From assembly GCF_001467025.1 (NCBI RefSeq), contig NZ_LNXV01000003.1, positions 107,784-171,783 on the forward strand: DNA of 64,000 nt, given 5' to 3'. Both the position numbers and the translations under genes were made by a program. Source of the stretch: Legionella brunensis. Lineage in GTDB: Bacteria; Pseudomonadota; Gammaproteobacteria; Legionellales; Legionellaceae. Below are positions 61,201 to 64,000 of the stretch, one piece after another (the first letter of the stretch is position 1; every line of letters starts with the position of its first letter). Under the pieces are notes generated by a model, which saw only the letters and a list, made by a program, of their open reading frames with translations, searched no databases and was not told the DNA's origin.

Positions 61201-61550
61201 ATCCGTTTGTCAAGGCGTTAGTTAAACAGTACAAGGCAGCAAACCAACGAAATTCCACTTATGTCAATGAGCCCATAGATATAGTCCAGGCCATTAAGTT
61301 TTGGCATTATCATGACCTATTAGGTCAATATAAAAAGAAGATAAACCCAACTGAATCAGAATTAGAGGTGCTTATTTATCTTGAAAGACAAGTAGGTCAT
61401 CGAATGAATTCAAATACTACTCAAGTTTCTGCCAATCCGTCTTCTTGGTGGAATGAAAAAAATGCCAAGAAGGAGAACTCCCAGTTCACTGCGGTGCCTC
61501 ATACACCTTCCGAGGACGACTCCTTACTTAAAACTGAGTCTAGTTATTGA
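58251..61550 (+). CDS. Large protein with poly(A)-polymerase/CCA-type nucleotidyltransferase domain
   Basis: 1099 residues from the ATG at 58251 (TTG 58242 is an alternative). Residues 1-390 and about 450-570 are helical and unrecognised. Two Lys/Glu-rich linkers (about 395-450 and 575-625), the second with GKKKKKKTHDRR, resembling a nuclear localisation signal. Residues about 625-870 match class II poly(A)-polymerase/CCA-enzyme heads: GGFVRDNLLG, YDDIDFKV (DxD), DISTYR, RDMAYCDP and ADPVRILRCIKFYA. The tail may correspond to the RNA-binding part and ends in an acidic Ser-rich stretch. No similar protein of housekeeping type is this large. Driven by a PmrA-type promoter, so a Dot/Icm effector acting on host RNA is a reasonable hypothesis. 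Confidence 0.8.
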   Translation: MPKRKTAKTSSNTAKKSYFVDAEAANNFLLSNGVNIEDVDLNLLNDMAHELKIHSLKQSVDAYLALNKQAKKVKIESIVAEINQCYEGLQKFLLEVLDEKDSITRSHRGYILYAFITELNNTYQKFYGSDVDVIAILTKDPGSSLLFPTFQQAKMIFLGILGTRLYLLNFLDLVMEDGLPNPVFGEDFNGLLAELNLKDKTRFSVHQAALIDGTLSGFLSIPKKFIAPDDIDYFNDKLYKYIGYAAGNKRIYPKLYLVYSLLSFGNVDSLDKIKKHDYSSLLKLFIFRDYPEKFPPDTDWEKLVISAITDLYGFYDSNFLFTRIVSAQALEICFNLLAKRTPTSHLVSSLNQCLERFSQLFTAEDIDKYKAVLATAAQALEANKPVKEELDENQLDNKNEAPKHKKATKTKIDKPKPQKVEKQEVKPKKADQKKVVAHEEPKSLSEQSIEIYGFDIENWSSLLNKEKTFVHAYKKYNLALTIAKNNKNPLHQITICLALIEMIEHHGKISDYQHKLIDLTTLAWLLSQEHNSDEAIVRFTGFLKDYVQIYAPRLLRADLPPDTSSQLKSHKGKKESDTQVAVQADKKSEANQEDAQNPDGKKKKKKTHDRRSMQAPAQNNPYPSLVTQQISVTLPKTASVIYDLLQKNGAKISIFGGFVRDNLLGISYDDIDFKVAWDPAYLIKFFSENNYFSELANKDNYPFVRVYIEDTYFDISTYRKKIADDKAFRHYDKNGLLLRDMAYCDPRDEQIALMCHDATTLDLTQNSFYLSREDKGDSQKWRVIAPFGIQFKAAEFVGDLHANIHADPVRILRCIKFYAKGLASNKPIALPCDFKEFSHLLKNPDVKGKAIFYLGKIITSGLLFYALPTLLSSNVLSDLFPQQRACFNDEHVHANLRAIALHTAELKQQKVAFYGTPWHVCVLWHKLSSEQGKKAYKQLGFDFYLQQVIEEYASLPKPLKLSIKNALTFVAALQDSNILHDLNDPFVKALVKQYKAANQRNSTYVNEPIDIVQAIKFWHYHDLLGQYKKKINPTESELEVLIYLERQVGHRMNSNTTQVSANPSSWWNEKNAKKENSQFTAVPHTPSEDDSLLKTESSY

Positions 61551-61559
61551 ACCTTTATT

Positions 61560-61599
61560 TAGCGTCCTTCACCTTAGAAAGGAGCTAGGACGCTATTTT
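61560..61599 (+). terminator. Terminator after the nucleotidyltransferase gene
   Basis: TAGCGTCCT (61560-61568) and AGGACGCTA (61587-61595) form a perfect 9-bp stem, with an inner CCTT/AAGG pair, followed by TTTTAATAG. It lies 10 bases after the stop. Confidence 0.8.
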
Positions 61600-61610
61600 A
61601 ATAGTTTCTT

Positions 61611-63479
61611 TCATGAGGCAGAGTGATCTTTCATTAAGTCATTAACGACTTGAGGATTTGCCAAGGTTGACAAGTCACCTAGCTCAGAAAGATCCTGTAC
61701 ATCCTTAGAGGCAATTTGTCGTAAAATGCGTCGCATAATTTTGCCTGAACGTGTTTTTGGTAAATCGTTAACCCAGCTTATGGCATCTGGCTTGGCAATG
61801 GCACCTATATCTGTTTTGATGGTGTCAATTAACTCTTCATAAAGTTGCTGGGATGGTTGTTCCCCTGTTTTTAAACTGACAAAAGCATGAATCCCTTGTC
61901 CTTTTATCTCGTGTGGGATGCCAACAACGGCAGCTTCTGCAACTTTAGGATGGGCAACGAGGGCACTCTCGATTTCTGCGGTTCCCAGGCGATGGCCGGA
62001 CACGTTTAAAACATCATCAATACGCCCAGTTATCCAATAGTCACCATCCGTATCACGTTTTGCTCCGTCACCCGTAATGTAATAGCCATTGTTAAAATAA
62101 GTCTCACAATAACGTTCGTGATCCCCCGCAATTGTTCTTGCGATGGAAGGCCAAGGGTATTTAATTGGCAAGCTACCTTCGCCTTCACCTTTAATTTCTT
62201 TACCCTGTTCATCAAGAAGAACGGGAAAGATTCCCGGAAGAGGTTGACTTGCGGCCCCCGGTTTAGCTGCATTCAAATCTTCTTGCGGACATATCATGAT
62301 AGCGCCTGTTTCGGTTTGCCACCATGTATCAACGATGGGGCATCGATCTTGCCCCACTTGGTCATGATACCATTGCCAAACTTCGGGATTGATAGGCTCA
62401 CCCACAGTTCCAAGCATGCGCAAGGATTTGCGATTAGTTGTTGTGAGCCATTGATCGCCAGCACGCTTTAATGCACGAATAGCGGTGGGAGCAGTATAAA
62501 ATACATTAACTTGATGTTTATCAATAATATTCCAAAAACGAGCAGGATCTGGCCATGAGGGTATTCCGGCAAAAATTAAAGAAGTAATGCCGTTGCATAA
62601 AGGTCCATAGACAACATAACTATGTCCTGTTATCCAGCCTACGTCAGCTGTACACCAAAATACTTCATTAGTAGAGCATTTAAAAATATGATTATGGCTA
62701 TAAGCCACTTGGACGAGATAACCACCAGTTGTGTGGACCACCCCTTTAGGTTTACCAGTGCTGCCGGAAGTATAAAGAATAAAAAGGGGGGCTTCCGCAT
62801 CCATGGGTTCCGGGGGGCAATCTGCATTGACTCGTGATTTTAAATCATGCCACCAGTGATCGGTTTTAGCATGAAAAGGAACTGACTCGCGACTATGTTG
62901 AATAACCAGAGTTTGCAAAGAAAGTCCTTTTGTAGCTTCATCAGCTTGCTGTTTCAAAGCAAAGTGTTTGCCGCCGCGATTATAGCCATCTGTGGTAATC
63001 AATAGCTTACAGGCAGCAGCTTCAAGGCGTTGCCGTAAAGCAGTTGGTGAAAACCCTGCAAATACCACAGTATGTACAGCCCCGATTCTTGCACAAGCAA
63101 GCATAGCAATAGCTGCCTCTGGAATCATGGGTAAGTAAATACCTACCCGGTCTCCTTTGCTAATTCCCAAGGATTTCAAAGCGTTGGCCATCAGGCAGAC
63201 TTCTTGATGTAATTCGCCAAAGCTTAGTTTTCGTTGTTGTTGCTCATCATCGCTTTCCCAAATAATAGCAGTCTGCTCTGCTTTATTCGGCAGATGTTTG
63301 TCAAGGCAGTTTGCGCTAATATTAAGTTTGCCACCACTAAACCATTGAATATCCCCATTGGTGAAATTGCCTTGCAAAGTCTTGTCCCAGGGTTTAATCC
63401 AACTTACATAGCGATGGGCTATATCTGCCCAGAAATTTTCTAAGGAGTCCTTGCCAGAAATGGCTTGCTGACTAGTCAT
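61611..63479 (-). CDS. acs: Acetyl-CoA synthetase
   Basis: Activates acetate to acetyl-CoA with ATP. The 622-residue enzyme shows the AMP-binding loop ILYTSGSTGKPKGVVHT, VDTWWQTETGA (Trp typical of acetate-specific forms), GDGAKRDTDGDYWITGRIDDVLNVSGHRLGTAE in short pieces and the regulatory acetyl-Lys site TRSGKIMRRILR. The start overlaps the mmsB stop by 8 bases, so both are in one operon. A propionate-specific PrpE is less likely because of the Trp in the WWQTETG motif. Confidence 0.93.
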   Translation of the reverse strand: MTSQQAISGKDSLENFWADIAHRYVSWIKPWDKTLQGNFTNGDIQWFSGGKLNISANCLDKHLPNKAEQTAIIWESDDEQQQRKLSFGELHQEVCLMANALKSLGISKGDRVGIYLPMIPEAAIAMLACARIGAVHTVVFAGFSPTALRQRLEAAACKLLITTDGYNRGGKHFALKQQADEATKGLSLQTLVIQHSRESVPFHAKTDHWWHDLKSRVNADCPPEPMDAEAPLFILYTSGSTGKPKGVVHTTGGYLVQVAYSHNHIFKCSTNEVFWCTADVGWITGHSYVVYGPLCNGITSLIFAGIPSWPDPARFWNIIDKHQVNVFYTAPTAIRALKRAGDQWLTTTNRKSLRMLGTVGEPINPEVWQWYHDQVGQDRCPIVDTWWQTETGAIMICPQEDLNAAKPGAASQPLPGIFPVLLDEQGKEIKGEGEGSLPIKYPWPSIARTIAGDHERYCETYFNNGYYITGDGAKRDTDGDYWITGRIDDVLNVSGHRLGTAEIESALVAHPKVAEAAVVGIPHEIKGQGIHAFVSLKTGEQPSQQLYEELIDTIKTDIGAIAKPDAISWVNDLPKTRSGKIMRRILRQIASKDVQDLSELGDLSTLANPQVVNDLMKDHSAS

Positions 63480-64000
63480 GAGTGACCTGCTCTTTAGTAA
63501 TCGCTTTGATAATGGCTGAGAAATCGAGTTGACCTAAGCCTGCATCATTAAATTGTTGGTAAAGTGCCGTGGCTTGGGCTGCGACAGGCGTTTCTAAACC
63601 CACGGCCGCAGCAGAGTTCTGACTCAAGTTAAGATCTTTAAGCATCATTGCTGCGGTAAATCCTGGTTGATAATTATTATTTGCCGGCGTATTGGGTAAA
63701 ACATCAGGAACGGGAGCATATTGACTCATTGCCCAACATTGACCCGATGAATTAGTAACAACATCAAACAATTTTTGGTCAGACAGACCAAGATGTTTTG
63801 CCAAAACAAAGGCTTCTGAAATGGCTATCATGGATACGCCCAATATCATGTTATTGCAGATTTTTGCGGCTTGACCGCTGCCTGCTGTACCTGCATGGAT
63901 GATTTTTTTTCCCATGGCTGCTAAAACAGGCTTTGCTTTTTCAAATGCTTCTTCAAGACCACCAACCATAAAGGTTAAAGTGCCCGCAGTTGCTCCTGCC
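63472..64000 (-). CDS. mmsB: 3-hydroxyisobutyrate dehydrogenase, C-terminal part (continues beyond the window)
   Basis: NAD-dependent enzyme of valine breakdown. The visible 176 codons include the GTLTFMVGG beta-strand before the linker, GSGQAAKICNNMILGVSMIAISEAF with the family's catalytic Lys (AAKICNN), and the C-terminal QPGFTAAMMLKDLNLS segment. The frame is open to the window end, so the Rossmann domain with the NAD site is missing. Upstream of acs and overlapping it by 8 bases, which fits valine catabolism yielding acyl-CoA. Confidence 0.93.
   Translation of the reverse strand, partial: AGATAGTLTFMVGGLEEAFEKAKPVLAAMGKKIIHAGTAGSGQAAKICNNMILGVSMIAISEAFVLAKHLGLSDQKLFDVVTNSSGQCWAMSQYAPVPDVLPNTPANNNYQPGFTAAMMLKDLNLSQNSAAAVGLETPVAAQATALYQQFNDAGLGQLDFSAIIKAITKEQVTHD

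Overview
The window is AT-rich gammaproteobacterial chromosome that reads as Legionella or a very close relative (Fluoribacter, Tatlockia). The assignment rests on a VipF-type double GNAT protein, a DUF155/RMD1 protein in the RavC position, an IcmL-like protein, a LepB-like giant protein, and three PmrA-type tandem promoter boxes (cTTAATatT-N2-cTTAATatT, 7 nt before the -10). PmrA is the activator of Dot/Icm effector genes in Legionella. Housekeeping genes alternate with islands of eukaryote-like or unrecognised proteins, as is usual in this genus. No tRNA, rRNA, CRISPR array or insertion sequence was recognised.

Layout. 1-13.9 kb: end of lgt, thyA, a PmrA-box effector candidate, a small MGISSS protein, a PAS-GAF-GGDEF diguanylate cyclase, a YhhN membrane protein, a methyltransferase, thioesterase and priA, then a pterin-related pair (PTPS/QueD-like and pteridine reductase) flanking a MidA methyltransferase. 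An intergenic cluster of DnaA boxes precedes a dus gene. 14-21.7 kb: GT2-GtrA glycosyltransferase, polA (proofreading site degraded), lpxD, a FabF-like ketosynthase and a secreted serine hydrolase. 21.8-31.5 kb: a 1178-aa LepB-like effector, a periplasmic amino-acid binding protein, VipF, an NCS2 purine permease, an SDR, the RavC-like protein and a small HTH protein. 31.8-37.8 kb: an outer-membrane barrel protein and the gcvT-gcvH-gcvPA-yciI-gcvPB operon. 38-43.3 kb: a LysR/SnoaL divergent pair, a periplasmic avidin-fold protein, a second effector candidate, a TMEM43-like protein and a Cys-rich secreted protein. 43.7-49.8 kb is the most novel island: a PAS-LuxR regulator translationally coupled to a 1401-aa single-module NRPS-like enzyme (A, helical-repeat insert, PCP, TE, unknown C-terminal domain), followed by a convergent gene whose product is homologous to that insert and whose leader carries a terminator and a ribosome-site-occluding hairpin. 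49.9-56.5 kb: DUF3592 and IcmL-like proteins, an unannotated three-hairpin sRNA, a NitT/TauT-type importer without a binding protein, a DsbA-like protein, cytochrome c4 and engB. 56.6-61.6 kb: an F-box/seven-blade WD40 protein and a PmrA-box gene for a 1099-aa protein with a poly(A)-polymerase/CCA-type nucleotidyltransferase domain. 61.6-64 kb: acs and the end of mmsB.

The effector candidates (LepB-like, SGHY protein, poly(A)-polymerase-like, F-box/WD40, VipF, RavC-like, and the 427-aa protein) fit a host-manipulation repertoire served by a Dot/Icm secretion system that is not itself in the window apart from the IcmL-like protein. Functions and start sites are inferred by reading the sequence; no database search was run.
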